A stretch of 64,000 nt of DNA from Bog-159 sp035499555 (GTDB taxonomy: Bacteria > Acidobacteriota > Terriglobia > Bryobacterales > Bryobacteraceae), in NCBI GenBank assembly GCA_035499555.1, contig DATJYO010000011.1, positions 124,001 to 188,000 of the forward strand. The letters run 5' to 3'. Positions 8,716 through 17,121 of this stretch are shown here, one piece after another. Under the pieces are notes generated by a model that saw only the letters and a list, made by a program, of their open reading frames with translations, was not told the origin of the DNA and did not search any database. Made by a program: the position numbers and the translations under genes. The first letter of the stretch is position 1, and every line of letters starts with the position of its first letter.

Positions 8716-10033
8716 AACCATCGGCGCGGCCGTCCTGGGCGGGTGTCTGTGGCTGGCCGGCTGCGCGCGCCCGGCGCCGCCGGACCTGCTGGCCGACATC
8801 GTCCGTATCCGGGCGATCGACAATCACGCGCATCCGGTCGCGGTGACTGGCGCCGGCCAGCAGGATCGGGAATTCGATGCCTTGCCCGTGGATAACATGG
8901 AGCCCAGCTCCGACCCGGTGAACATGAAGCCGGGGCCCGACGGCACGCTGCCCGGAGTCATGGAGGCCTGGCATTCGTTGTACGCCTATCCCTTCGACGA
9001 TGCGCGGCCGGAACACAGGCGCGAGTTGACCGCCGGCCGGCAGAAAGCCATGCAGGCGCACGCTGACGGTTATCCGGCCTGGGTCCTCGACGAGATGGGC
9101 GTGGACGTGATGCTCGCCAACCGCGTACACATGGGACGCGGCATTCAACCGCCGCGGTTCCGCTGGGTGCCTTACGCCGACGCTCTGCTCTTCCCGCTGG
9201 ATAACTCGCACCTGGCGTCCCGGAATTCGGATCGCAAAGCTTTTCTCGCCGATGAAGACGTCCTGTTGCATCGCTATCTGACCGATGCCGGACTGACCGC
9301 GCCGCCCGCTACGTTGGACGCCTATCTCACGCGCGTCGTGACACCGACGCTCGCGCGGCAGAAACAGGGCGGCGCCGTGGCTGAGAAGTTCGAAGCCGCT
9401 TACCTGCGCTCGCTGGCATTCGATGCCGTGGATCGCGCCTCAGCCGATAAGGTCTACGCGCAGTACCGCGCCGGCAGCGTCCCACCGGACGAGCCATACA
9501 AGCTGCTGCAGGACTACCTCTTCCGCTACATCGCGGCGGAGTGCGGCCGCCTGGGAATGGCCGTCCACATCCACACCATGGCCGGCGCCGGCAGTTACTT
9601 CGATGTGGGCGGCGCCAATCCCCTGTTATTGGAGTCGGTGCTGAACGATCCCGGATTGCGGAAAACCAGGTTCGTGATGCTGCACGGCGGCTGGCCTTTC
9701 ACGCGGGAGATCACGGCTCTGCTGACCAAGCCCAACGCGTATCTGGATTACTCCCAGCAGTCGCTGCTGCTCACTCCCGCCACCGAGGCCGGGATCCTGC
9801 GCGAGTGGCTGGAATACGTGCCCGAGAAGGTAATGTTCGCCACCGACGCTTATCCGTATTCCGAAGACATGGGTTGGGAAGAATCCGGCTGGATCGCCGC
9901 CGGCCGCGGCCGCCAGGCGCTGGCGCTCGCCTTGGGCAACATGATGCGCGACGGCGAGATATCCCGCGATCGCGCTCTGCAACTCGCCCGAATGGTACTG
10001 CGGGACAACGCGCGCGCACTTTACGGCCTGTGA
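8693..10033 (+). CDS. Lipoprotein amidohydrolase family protein
   Basis: The 446-residue product begins with a lipoprotein leader (GAAVLGGCLWLAGC, lipobox LAGC), so it is probably membrane-anchored on the periplasmic side. The metal motif is AIDNHAHPV near residue 45, with later conserved segments VHIHTMAGAG, MLHGGWPF and FATDAYPYSED, matching amidohydrolase-2 and uronate-isomerase-like enzymes that keep two or more metal ligands. ATG 8693 lies inside the preceding gene's last 23 bases. Tandem, overlapping, exported amidohydrolases suggest successive steps in breakdown of one extracellular compound; the substrate cannot be deduced. Confidence 0.78.
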   Translation: MHASRLHKTIGAAVLGGCLWLAGCARPAPPDLLADIVRIRAIDNHAHPVAVTGAGQQDREFDALPVDNMEPSSDPVNMKPGPDGTLPGVMEAWHSLYAYPFDDARPEHRRELTAGRQKAMQAHADGYPAWVLDEMGVDVMLANRVHMGRGIQPPRFRWVPYADALLFPLDNSHLASRNSDRKAFLADEDVLLHRYLTDAGLTAPPATLDAYLTRVVTPTLARQKQGGAVAEKFEAAYLRSLAFDAVDRASADKVYAQYRAGSVPPDEPYKLLQDYLFRYIAAECGRLGMAVHIHTMAGAGSYFDVGGANPLLLESVLNDPGLRKTRFVMLHGGWPFTREITALLTKPNAYLDYSQQSLLLTPATEAGILREWLEYVPEKVMFATDAYPYSEDMGWEESGWIAAGRGRQALALALGNMMRDGEISRDRALQLARMVLRDNARALYGL

Positions 10034-10066
10034 CTCGTCACGCTATATCTTCCCCAGCCGCACGAT

Positions 10067-10882
10067 TCAGTGCTGTACGGGTACGACCTTGGAAGTGACC
10101 TGGAATTTGTGATAGTCGCTCCAGGTAATCTCTTCTTCGAGCGCGATTCTCTTGATCAAACCCACCCTGCCGGTTCCGCGCAGGTAGAGCCGCTTCGGCA
10201 GCCATAACGCGTCCGCGGCGGGAGTCTGCTCGAAGACCACCTTCGCGCCGGGATTCAGGCGCGCCAGAAATATCCCGTACGAGATCGTCTCGGTAGTTTC
10301 CGCTTCCAACCGCACCCACTGGTAAGTGGACTTATCCACCCACAACTTTCCCCGGATCTTGAGCATCGCCTTGCCCTCCCGGTCCTTGGCGTGGTAGCCA
10401 GCCCGGGGTGTTCCGGCGATCACCCACACCGGGCGGCCGTCTATCTGGGTTTCGCTCTCGATCTTCAAATCGTAGGCGGCCGGTATCTCGCGCAGGAACT
10501 GGCGTTCCTTGCGCCGCCGGGCATCGTAATCGGCCAGCCGGCGCTTTCTCTGCTCCGGTGTTTCGTGCGACAGCCTGGCGACAATCTTGTCCAGCCGCTC
10601 CTGCTCCTTGCGCTGTTCCTCCGCGTTCAGAGGCCGGCTGTTGCGGACCAGCATGCGCCGGTAAGGTTGCCCGTCCAGCATCACCGTCTCCCAGGCGGTG
10701 CGCTCTTCCGATTTCACCTTGCCCGCCGAATCGAGATGACGTTCGGCCGCGCGGGCCGTCCAGGTGTAGTCCCGCAGACGCTGGTAGTTGGTTTGATCCA
10801 GGTCGACGGATTTGCGGACGATTTCAGCCGCGTCCTGCGCCCGGAGCCCAGGCGCGGCGAACAGCAGCGCCGCCGCTCCAAT
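10067..10882 (-). CDS. Conserved secreted protein of unknown function; start codon not canonical
   Basis: A GTG at 10717 would give a 216-residue product, but the frame stays open a further ~55 codons and there encodes a clear signal peptide (IGAAALLFAAPGLRAQ) followed by protein-like sequence (AAEIVRKSVDLDQTNYQR, YTWTARAAERHL). No ATG, GTG or TTG occurs between this leader and an upstream in-frame TGA inside the preceding gene. The coordinate given is an ATT codon at 10880-10882 just before the leader, and is provisional. The mature protein has a charged helical region (EEQRKEQERLDK) and a C-terminal beta-rich half (WVIAGTPRAGYH, GKLWVDKSTYQWVRLEAET) reminiscent of LolA/outer-membrane lipoprotein-sorting folds. 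It follows the DUF4159 gene and is probably translationally coupled to it. A sequencing frameshift is the alternative explanation. Confidence 0.65.
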   Translation of the reverse strand: MGAAALLFAAPGLRAQDAAEIVRKSVDLDQTNYQRLRDYTWTARAAERHLDSAGKVKSEERTAWETVMLDGQPYRRMLVRNSRPLNAEEQRKEQERLDKIVARLSHETPEQRKRRLADYDARRRKERQFLREIPAAYDLKIESETQIDGRPVWVIAGTPRAGYHAKDREGKAMLKIRGKLWVDKSTYQWVRLEAETTETISYGIFLARLNPGAKVVFEQTPAADALWLPKRLYLRGTGRVGLIKRIALEEEITWSDYHKFQVTSKVVPVQH

Positions 10883-10892
10883 GCGGACGAGA

Positions 10893-11720
10893 TTAGTGCG
10901 TAAGATCGTAAATGAAATAGTTCACCGCGATACGGTAAGCCAGCGAAGCCCACTTTTCGTAGTAGCGGGCATCGTCGGACCATTCCCAGGCGTCGCCCAA
11001 GTCCATGTTATGGCAGATGGCCACCATCACGCGGCCCTGGTCATCGTAGATGGCCCGCCAGCGAGGCTGATAACCGTCCTTTTCATAAGTCCGGCCGGAA
11101 TCGAAGTATTGCGCGCCGGGCACCTGGAAGCGCTCCTCCAGATCGTACACCGTGTGGAAGATGGGGTCGTTGTTACCCAGTTCCACGATGGCCCGCTCCG
11201 GAAAGACCTTGTGCATGCTGGCCACGAACGTGTCCCATTCCTGGGTGCCATGGAAATCGTCCACCATCAGGAATCCGCCGCGCAGCAGAAACTCGCGCAG
11301 TTGGGCGGCCTGATCGTCGGGCAGCCGCCAGTGACCCACCTCGACCGCATACAGGCAGGGCCAGTTGTAAACTTCGCCGGTGGCGTCCAGGCTTACGACC
11401 TGTTCGACGGACCGGGTGTCGATGCGCGTCAGCCGCCGTATGCCCGCCAGCAGGTGCCGGTCCGAGCGCGGATAGTCCATCGTCCAATAGCCCGGGAACG
11501 GCTGGCCGTTGCGCAGGCGCAGATCCACGAACGGATAACCATAGATATCGGGGTAACGTAGCCGGGCGCGGGTCCAATCCGTCTTCTGGTTCCAATCACT
11601 GGGGAGCGGGAAGTTCTCGTATTCGAGGGCTGGCCATTCCTTGAAGGGCGCCTGAGCCTGCAGAAAGCCCCAGGCAACCAGTCCCAGGAACCCCACGCCA
11701 AGGGCAGTGCGGAGACGCAT
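10893..11720 (-). CDS. DUF4159 domain-containing exported protein
   Basis: The 275-residue product has a signal peptide (ALGVGFLGLVAWGFLQAQ) and a DUF4159 fold. Recognisable segments are WTRARLRYPDIYGYP, YPRSDRHLL, LREFLLRGGFLMVDDFHG and a C-terminal NYFIYDLTH. DUF4159 resembles the glutamine-amidotransferase-like N-terminal region of larger membrane proteins and its function is unknown. ATG 11720 is preferred over ATGs at 11741 and 11804 because it places the leader at the N-terminus. It forms a two-gene unit with the following secreted protein, whose leader begins within about 12 bases of this stop codon. Confidence 0.82.
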   Translation of the reverse strand: MRLRTALGVGFLGLVAWGFLQAQAPFKEWPALEYENFPLPSDWNQKTDWTRARLRYPDIYGYPFVDLRLRNGQPFPGYWTMDYPRSDRHLLAGIRRLTRIDTRSVEQVVSLDATGEVYNWPCLYAVEVGHWRLPDDQAAQLREFLLRGGFLMVDDFHGTQEWDTFVASMHKVFPERAIVELGNNDPIFHTVYDLEERFQVPGAQYFDSGRTYEKDGYQPRWRAIYDDQGRVMVAICHNMDLGDAWEWSDDARYYEKWASLAYRIAVNYFIYDLTH

Positions 11721-11890
11721 AAACGGCTGCGCTTTGAGCATAACACAGGCGGAACAGGGCCCGGATCGGGCGAATCCCGGCCTGCGGATGAAGGGCGAAT
11801 CCAAGGACCGCCAGTGCTACCTTTGGTTATTTTATTTCGCTAACCGAATACGGCGTGATTTCAAACAAAAGATTACTATATCCTCCAACC

Positions 11891-12106
11891 ATGGCTCTGC
11901 ATAGAGCGAATCGAGGCGCCATGGACCTATTGAAGACCCTATGGAGATCGGAAGAAGGTCAGGATCTGACTGAATACGTGTTACTGCTGGCGGCCGTTGC
12001 ATTGTGTACCGCGGGGCTGGTGACGGGGCCAATGGCCAGCGTCAACCAGATCTGGGTAGGCGGCAACAGCGAGCTAAGCACGGCGGCCTCCGTCTCCGGT
12101 TCCTAA
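11891..12106 (+). CDS. Flp-type pilin-like small protein
   Basis: The 71-residue product contains SEEGQDLTEYVLLLAAVAL, matching the class IVb Flp pilin pattern: a short charged leader, an (E/D)xGQ(D)xxEY motif and then a single hydrophobic helix. Flp prepilins are cleaved by TadV/FppA near this motif and assemble into Tad pili. A second in-frame ATG at 11921 (MDLLKTLW) gives a more typical short leader. No tad genes are adjacent, but TadG/TadE-like genes lie at the right end of the window (from 62584). No strong ribosome-binding site precedes 11891, and a GAGG lies before 11921. Confidence 0.7.
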   Translation: MALHRANRGAMDLLKTLWRSEEGQDLTEYVLLLAAVALCTAGLVTGPMASVNQIWVGGNSELSTAASVSGS

Positions 12107-12151
12107 CAGGCCGGCCTGTTGGGGAATCTGCGACAATAGGGCAGAGTCCCC

Positions 12152-12427
12152 ATGCCTTGCCTGTTCCTGATCATCGTCCTGGCGTTCCCGCGGGTGGTCC
12201 TGGTAACGCTCTGGCTGTTCACGCACTATCTCGAGCGCGCCTATCACGGGATGCTGATTCCCCTGCTGGGGTTCTTCTTTCTGCCGCTCACCACGCTCAC
12301 CTACGCGTGGATCGCCAACACCCATCGGCATCTGGAAGGCATCAACGTGATCTTCCTGATCGTGGCGGTCCTGATCGATGCCGGCGGGCTGGGCGGTAGC
12401 GAATACCACCGCCGGAGCCGGGATTAG
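12152..12427 (+). CDS. Small polytopic membrane protein, unknown function
   Basis: The 91-residue product has three hydrophobic segments (LFLIIVLAFPRVVLVTLWLF, MLIPLLGFFFLPLTTLTYAW and VIFLIVAVLIDAGG) and a basic tail. I do not recognise a named family. It lies 45 bases after the pilin gene and 5 bases before the HAD phosphatase gene, on the same strand, so a small operon is plausible. Confidence 0.6.
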   Translation: MPCLFLIIVLAFPRVVLVTLWLFTHYLERAYHGMLIPLLGFFFLPLTTLTYAWIANTHRHLEGINVIFLIVAVLIDAGGLGGSEYHRRSRD

Positions 12428-12432
12428 CGCCC

Positions 12433-13065
12433 GTGATCCCGCCGTTCCCGGTTTACCTCTTCGATATCGACGGCACCCTGCTCGACAGCGCGGCGGACAT
12501 CTGTGGCGCGATCCAGTTCGTGCTCGCCGAACAGCCTCCCGCCCGCGACTGCTCCTTCGAATACCTGAAAAGCTTCATCGGCCTGCACCTGATCGATCTG
12601 TTCACCGAAGTCTATCCCGGCTGCAACGCCGCCGAGGTTGACGCCCTGATCCAGAAATACCGGACCCATTACCATGCCCGCGGCCATCAGCAGACCCGCC
12701 CCTATCCGGGTGTAGCCGAAGCCCTGGCGGCGCTGGGAGGGCGCAAGTCCACCGCCACCACCAAGGGATCCCCTACCACCCGCGCCGTGCTCGAAAAGTT
12801 CGGTCTGCTGCAATATTTCGATCACGTACAGGGTACCGACGGCTTTCCTTCCAAACCCGCCCCGGATGTAATTCTGACGGCCCTGGCGGCGCTGGGGGCG
12901 TCGCCCGCAGACTGCTTGTTTGTAGGGGATTCACCTGCCGATATGGAGGCCGGCCGCCGCGCCGGAGTCCGTACGTGTGCGGTGCGCTACGGTTACGGCA
13001 AGCCGGACGACCTTGCCCGCTGGTCGCCCCACTACTGGATCGCCGACCTCCGCGAGCTGGTCTGA
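12433..13065 (+). CDS. HAD-superfamily hydrolase, phosphoglycolate phosphatase-like
   Basis: The 210-residue product uses a GTG start 5 bases after the preceding stop. HAD motif I is FDIDGTLLDS with the nucleophile Asp near residue 10, a helical cap covers about residues 15-85, the lysine motif is SKPAPD and the acidic motif IV is FVGDSPADMEAG. This layout matches Gph-type phosphoglycolate phosphatases and pyrophosphatase PpaX-like enzymes. Around residue 100, HAD motif II (usually T/S-N) reads ATTKGSP rather than the common VTNK, so substrate assignment is uncertain. Confidence 0.8.
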   Translation: MIPPFPVYLFDIDGTLLDSAADICGAIQFVLAEQPPARDCSFEYLKSFIGLHLIDLFTEVYPGCNAAEVDALIQKYRTHYHARGHQQTRPYPGVAEALAALGGRKSTATTKGSPTTRAVLEKFGLLQYFDHVQGTDGFPSKPAPDVILTALAALGASPADCLFVGDSPADMEAGRRAGVRTCAVRYGYGKPDDLARWSPHYWIADLRELV

Positions 13066-13155
13066 AGCCCGCTGCCGTGCTCCAACACCCGCTTCTGGTG
13101 GCCCGGCCTTCCGCATTTGTCGCCTCCGCCACCCAAAAACGGCATAAATGTCGGC

Positions 13156-13185
13156 TTGACAGCCATGTATAGGTCCTGTTACAGT
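13156..13185 (+). promoter_or_regulatory. Probable sigma-70 promoter for the M23 peptidase gene
   Basis: A perfect -35 hexamer TTGACA (13156-13161) is followed after an 18-base spacer by TACAGT (13180-13185), close to the TATAAT consensus. The M23 peptidase start codon is 73 bases downstream. Identification rests on consensus and position only. Confidence 0.55.
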
Positions 13186-13257
13186 CTCTTTTCGCCAATC
13201 TGAATAGCCCCCCAGACCTTGTGGCGTCCGCGCTGCGGGTTTCGGCCGGAGAAGACT

Positions 13258-14136
13258 ATGCAGCAGAATTATTTTATTCTGGTGCTGGCGCATTCACTGC
13301 GAGGAAGGTTGCGCCGCATCCGAGTGCCGTTGACGGTCGTCTACGCCGTCATGGCCCTGGCCCTGCTTGGCTGCGTGTCGTTGTTCGGTTTCATTTCCAG
13401 CTACGCCCGCATGGCCTGGAAAGTCTCCAACTACAATGCGCTGCGCAGGGATGTCGAGAACCTGCGCACGCGTTACCAGCGGCTGCAGAAAGTGGTCAAC
13501 CAGACCGACCGGCAGATGGCCAGCCTGGAGATGTTCGCCAACGAAGTATCGATCGCCTACGGCATCAAGCAGAAACTGGAAGGGCCTTCCGGCATCGGCG
13601 CGGAAGGCCGTCTGGCGCCCACTCTGCCTGAATCGCTGGACGAATACCGGTTCCTGCGCAGCTACCACGACGCGGGCACCAACTTCGTGCGCCGCTGGCA
13701 CGTCAACGTCCAGCCCAGCATCTGGCCGGTAGAAGGCCGGCTGATGGGCGGCTACGGCACGCGGACCGATCCGTTCTCGGGCGAAGGCGCGATGCACACC
13801 GGCGTGGATATTTCGGCGCCGCCCGGCACGCCCGTGCGCACGACCGCGGACGGTATTGTCTCGTTCGCGGCTTGGTTCAGAGGCTACGGCCAACTCGTGA
13901 TCGTCAACCATGGCGGCGGGGTCGAGACCTACTACGCGCATCTCTCCCATTTCAGCGTGGTGCCGGGCGAGGAGGTCCGGCGGGGCGAGCAGATCGGCGC
14001 GGTCGGCAGCACCGGACGGGTCACCGCTCCCCACCTGCACTATGAAGTCCGCATCGGCGGCGCCCCGGTCAACCCCAGCCCCTACCTGGCGCGGGCCGGC
14101 GTCGTGCAGATGGTAAAGAAGGATCTTCCGTTTTAG
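13258..14136 (+). CDS. Membrane-anchored M23 (LytM-type) peptidase
   Basis: The 292-residue product has one N-terminal transmembrane segment (VVYAVMALALLGCVSLFGFI), a coiled-coil stretch (ALRRDVENLRTRYQRLQK) and a C-terminal M23 domain. The zinc ligands are visible as HTGVDIS (His and Asp) and PHLHYEVRIGG (HxH). It probably acts in the periplasm on peptidoglycan cross-links or as an activator of other amidases; the full ligand set suggests it is catalytically competent. ATG 13258 is chosen because it starts the cytoplasmic tail just before the membrane helix. The probable promoter at 13156 precedes it. Confidence 0.87.
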   Translation: MQQNYFILVLAHSLRGRLRRIRVPLTVVYAVMALALLGCVSLFGFISSYARMAWKVSNYNALRRDVENLRTRYQRLQKVVNQTDRQMASLEMFANEVSIAYGIKQKLEGPSGIGAEGRLAPTLPESLDEYRFLRSYHDAGTNFVRRWHVNVQPSIWPVEGRLMGGYGTRTDPFSGEGAMHTGVDISAPPGTPVRTTADGIVSFAAWFRGYGQLVIVNHGGGVETYYAHLSHFSVVPGEEVRRGEQIGAVGSTGRVTAPHLHYEVRIGGAPVNPSPYLARAGVVQMVKKDLPF

Positions 14137-14162
14137 ACCGGCACGGCTCGGAGGGGCTGTCC

Positions 14163-15182
14163 ATGAAACCGTTTTTGCCGCGACTCGTCGCGGGTATTCT
14201 GGGTATTGTTTTGCTGACCGCGGCCTACCATCGTCTCAATTCCTCTTCCCTGATGGCCGACGCCGCCAATCGCTTCCTCGCCTCCCTTACCCCGGAACAG
14301 CGCGCCAAGGCGACCTTCGGCTTCGAGGAGGGCGAACGGCAGAACTGGCATTACGTCCCCATTGAACGCAAGGGCCTGGCCTTGCGCGAGATGACTCCGG
14401 CCCAGAAACACCTGGCCACGGCGCTGCTGAGCGCGGGCCTCAGCCAGCAGGGCTTCCTCAAAGCCGAAACCATCATGAGCCTGGAGGACGTCCTGCGCCT
14501 CATGGAGCACGGGACCGGCCCGGAGCGCGACCCGGAGAAGTATTACGTCTCCATCTTCGGCCAGCCCTCCGCAACGGGAACCTGGGGTTATCGCGTGGAA
14601 GGGCACCATCTGAGCCAGAACTACACCGTGGTCGGCGGACACGTGGCCGGCGCGCCCAGCTTCTTCGGCGCCAATCCGGCGGAAGTGCGCGAGGGCCCGC
14701 GCAAAGGTCTTCGCACGCTGGGCGCCGAAGAGGACCTGGGCCGGGCGGTGATCCAATCTCTCGATCCGGATCAACGCAAGATCGCGGTCGTCGATGCCAG
14801 GGCCTATCCCGATATCCTGACCGCCGACAGCCGTCAGGCCGCCCTCCAGGGCCACCCGTCCGGATTGCAAGCGTCCCGGATGAACGCCAAACAGTTCGCC
14901 CTACTGCAGGCGCTGCTCGACGAATACGCCAACAACATGCCGGAGCAGATCGCCCAGACCCGCGCAGACCAGATCCGGAAGGCCGGCAAAGACATCTACT
15001 TCGCCTGGGCCGGAGGTATCCAGAAGGGCGATCCGCATTATTACCGCGTACAGACCGTGTCCTTCCTCATCGAATACGACGACACGCAGAACAACGCCAA
15101 CCATATTCACTCCGTCTGGCGCGATTTCAACGGCGATTTCGGCGTGGATCTGCTGAAGCTGCACTACCAGACCAGCCACTGA
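14163..15182 (+). CDS. DUF3500 domain-containing protein, exported
   Basis: The 339-residue product has a hydrophobic leader (LVAGILGIVLLTAAYH) and matches the DUF3500 family: FLASLTPEQRAKATF near the N-terminus, the central GYRVEGHHLSQNYTVV with paired histidines, and a C-terminal FLIEYDDTQNNANHIHSVWRD. The family is widespread in soil bacteria and of unknown function; the conserved His-rich segments could bind a metal. It follows the M23 peptidase by 26 bases and may be co-transcribed. Confidence 0.82.
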   Translation: MKPFLPRLVAGILGIVLLTAAYHRLNSSSLMADAANRFLASLTPEQRAKATFGFEEGERQNWHYVPIERKGLALREMTPAQKHLATALLSAGLSQQGFLKAETIMSLEDVLRLMEHGTGPERDPEKYYVSIFGQPSATGTWGYRVEGHHLSQNYTVVGGHVAGAPSFFGANPAEVREGPRKGLRTLGAEEDLGRAVIQSLDPDQRKIAVVDARAYPDILTADSRQAALQGHPSGLQASRMNAKQFALLQALLDEYANNMPEQIAQTRADQIRKAGKDIYFAWAGGIQKGDPHYYRVQTVSFLIEYDDTQNNANHIHSVWRDFNGDFGVDLLKLHYQTSH

Positions 15183-15270
15183 GCGCTGGGCGGCCCGGCG
15201 GCGGCGCATGTTAGCATAGTCTTTTATCCCCACCGGATGCGCGCCTGTTTGTTTTGCGCGGCCAACTCAT

Positions 15271-17049
15271 ATGGAAACCGAACTCGACTTTCTCGGCGAT
15301 TTACGGCGGACGCATACCTGCGGGCAACTGCGCGCCGCCGACGCCGGATCGCGTGCGCTGTTGATGGGCTGGGTCCACCGCCACCGCGACCTCGGCGGCG
15401 TGATCTTCATCCATCTCCGCGACCGCGACGGCGTTACGCAAATCGCCATCCATGCGGACGCCGACGAGGCCACCCACCGGCGCGCCGAGCGGGTACGCCC
15501 GGAATACGTGATCGCCGTCGAAGGCACGGTCAGGCTGCGCAGCGCGGACACCGTGAATCCCAACCTGGAAACCGGCGACGTCGAGATCGCCGCGGAGAAG
15601 ATCTGGATCTTGAACGAATCGCGCACGCCGCCCTTCCCCATGGAAGAAACCGTCGACGTCGCCGAAGACGTGCGGCTCAAGTACCGTTACGTAGACCTGC
15701 GCCGCCCGCACATGCAGCGCAATATCATGCTGCGTTCCCGAATCTCGTTTGCCGTTCGCGAGTGCCTGTATCAGCAGGGCTTCCTGGAAATCGAAACGCC
15801 CTTTCTCACGCGCTCCACCCCGGAAGGCGCGCGCGATTACCTGGTGCCCAGCCGGGTGCAGCCGGGCACCTTCTACGCGCTGCCGCAGTCTCCCCAGATC
15901 TTCAAGCAACTGCTGATGGTCTCGGGATTCGACAAGTATTTCCAGATCGTGCGCTGTTTCCGCGACGAGGATTTGCGCGCCGACCGCCAGCCCGAGTTCA
16001 CCCAGATCGACCTGGAGATGTCTTTCCCGCAGGAGGAGCGCGTTTTCGAGGTCATCGAGCCGCTGGCGCAGCGTATCTCCCAGGTAGCCGGTTATGACGT
16101 GCCGGCGCCGTTCCCGCGCCTCACGTATGCGGAAGCCATGCGCCGCTACGGCAGCGACAAACCTGACCTGCGCCTGCCGCCCATGCATCCGGTGGAGCAC
16201 CTCTTTCCGGAAGGCAGCCTCCATGCGCCGGGCCTGCCGCTGATGGCGATTCATATCCCCCAGGTCGGCGCGCTCACCCGCCGGGAACGCGATGAACTGA
16301 AAGCCTTCGGCGGCGAGCGTGGCCTGCGCGTCTACGACGATGCCAGGCGCCTGGAGCGCGACCACCCCGAACCCATGGCCCGCGTGCGCGAACTGGCGGG
16401 CGCCGGCGAAAACGATCTGCTGCTGCTGGCCGCCTGGGCCGGCGAGTCCAAGGGGCATCGCCCCGAAGAAACTGTCTACCAGGCGTGCGGCCAGTTGCGG
16501 CTCCTGGCGGCCCAGAAATATAACGACCGTCACCAACTCCTCGACCCGCGCAACCTGCAGTTCCTCTGGGTAGTCGACTTCCCTATGTTCGAATGGGACG
16601 ACGAGGAAAGCCGCTGGAACGCCGCGCACCATCCCTTCACTTCGGTACACGACGAGGATCTGGATAAGCTCACCTCCGATCCGGCCCGCTGCCGGGCCAA
16701 GTCTTACGACCTGGTCCTGAACGGGACCGAGCTCGGTTCCGGATCGATCCGTATTCATCGCCGCGACGTGCAATCCAAGGTCTTTGCCGCGCTGGGCTTC
16801 GATGAGGACGAGGCGCGCCGGCGCTTCGGTTTCCTGCTGGAAGCCTTGGAATACGGCGCTCCGCCGCACGGCGGCATCGCCCTGGGGCTCGACCGCCTGG
16901 TGATGATCCTGGCGGGCGAGAGCTCCATCCGTGATGTCATCCCGTTCCCGAAAACCGCGCGCGCCACGGATCTTATGTCCGAGGCTCCCGCGACCGTTCC
17001 CGAAAAGGCGCTGAAGGATCTCGGCATCGCCATCCGGCGGCCGGTGTGA
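15271..17049 (+). CDS. aspS: Aspartyl-tRNA synthetase
   Basis: The 592-residue product is a bacterial-type class II aspartyl-tRNA synthetase that charges tRNA-Asp (or also tRNA-Asn, if non-discriminating). An N-terminal OB-fold anticodon-binding domain (MGWVHRHRDLGGVIFIHLRD) precedes the catalytic core. Class II motif 2 is FRDEDLRADRQPEFTQIDLEM, a GAD insertion domain lies in the middle, and motif 3 is the C-terminal GLDRLVMILAG. The length equals the bacterial norm of ~590. Neither gatCAB nor asnS is in the window, so discrimination cannot be judged. The start ATG has no strong Shine-Dalgarno sequence. Confidence 0.96.
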   Translation: METELDFLGDLRRTHTCGQLRAADAGSRALLMGWVHRHRDLGGVIFIHLRDRDGVTQIAIHADADEATHRRAERVRPEYVIAVEGTVRLRSADTVNPNLETGDVEIAAEKIWILNESRTPPFPMEETVDVAEDVRLKYRYVDLRRPHMQRNIMLRSRISFAVRECLYQQGFLEIETPFLTRSTPEGARDYLVPSRVQPGTFYALPQSPQIFKQLLMVSGFDKYFQIVRCFRDEDLRADRQPEFTQIDLEMSFPQEERVFEVIEPLAQRISQVAGYDVPAPFPRLTYAEAMRRYGSDKPDLRLPPMHPVEHLFPEGSLHAPGLPLMAIHIPQVGALTRRERDELKAFGGERGLRVYDDARRLERDHPEPMARVRELAGAGENDLLLLAAWAGESKGHRPEETVYQACGQLRLLAAQKYNDRHQLLDPRNLQFLWVVDFPMFEWDDEESRWNAAHHPFTSVHDEDLDKLTSDPARCRAKSYDLVLNGTELGSGSIRIHRRDVQSKVFAALGFDEDEARRRFGFLLEALEYGAPPHGGIALGLDRLVMILAGESSIRDVIPFPKTARATDLMSEAPATVPEKALKDLGIAIRRPV

Positions 17050-17121
17050 CATTGTTGAAACACTCCACACCCGTTTCGGCCGCCCGGCGGCGGGCGCTCT
17101 CGTGCTAAACTGCTTGGAGTA

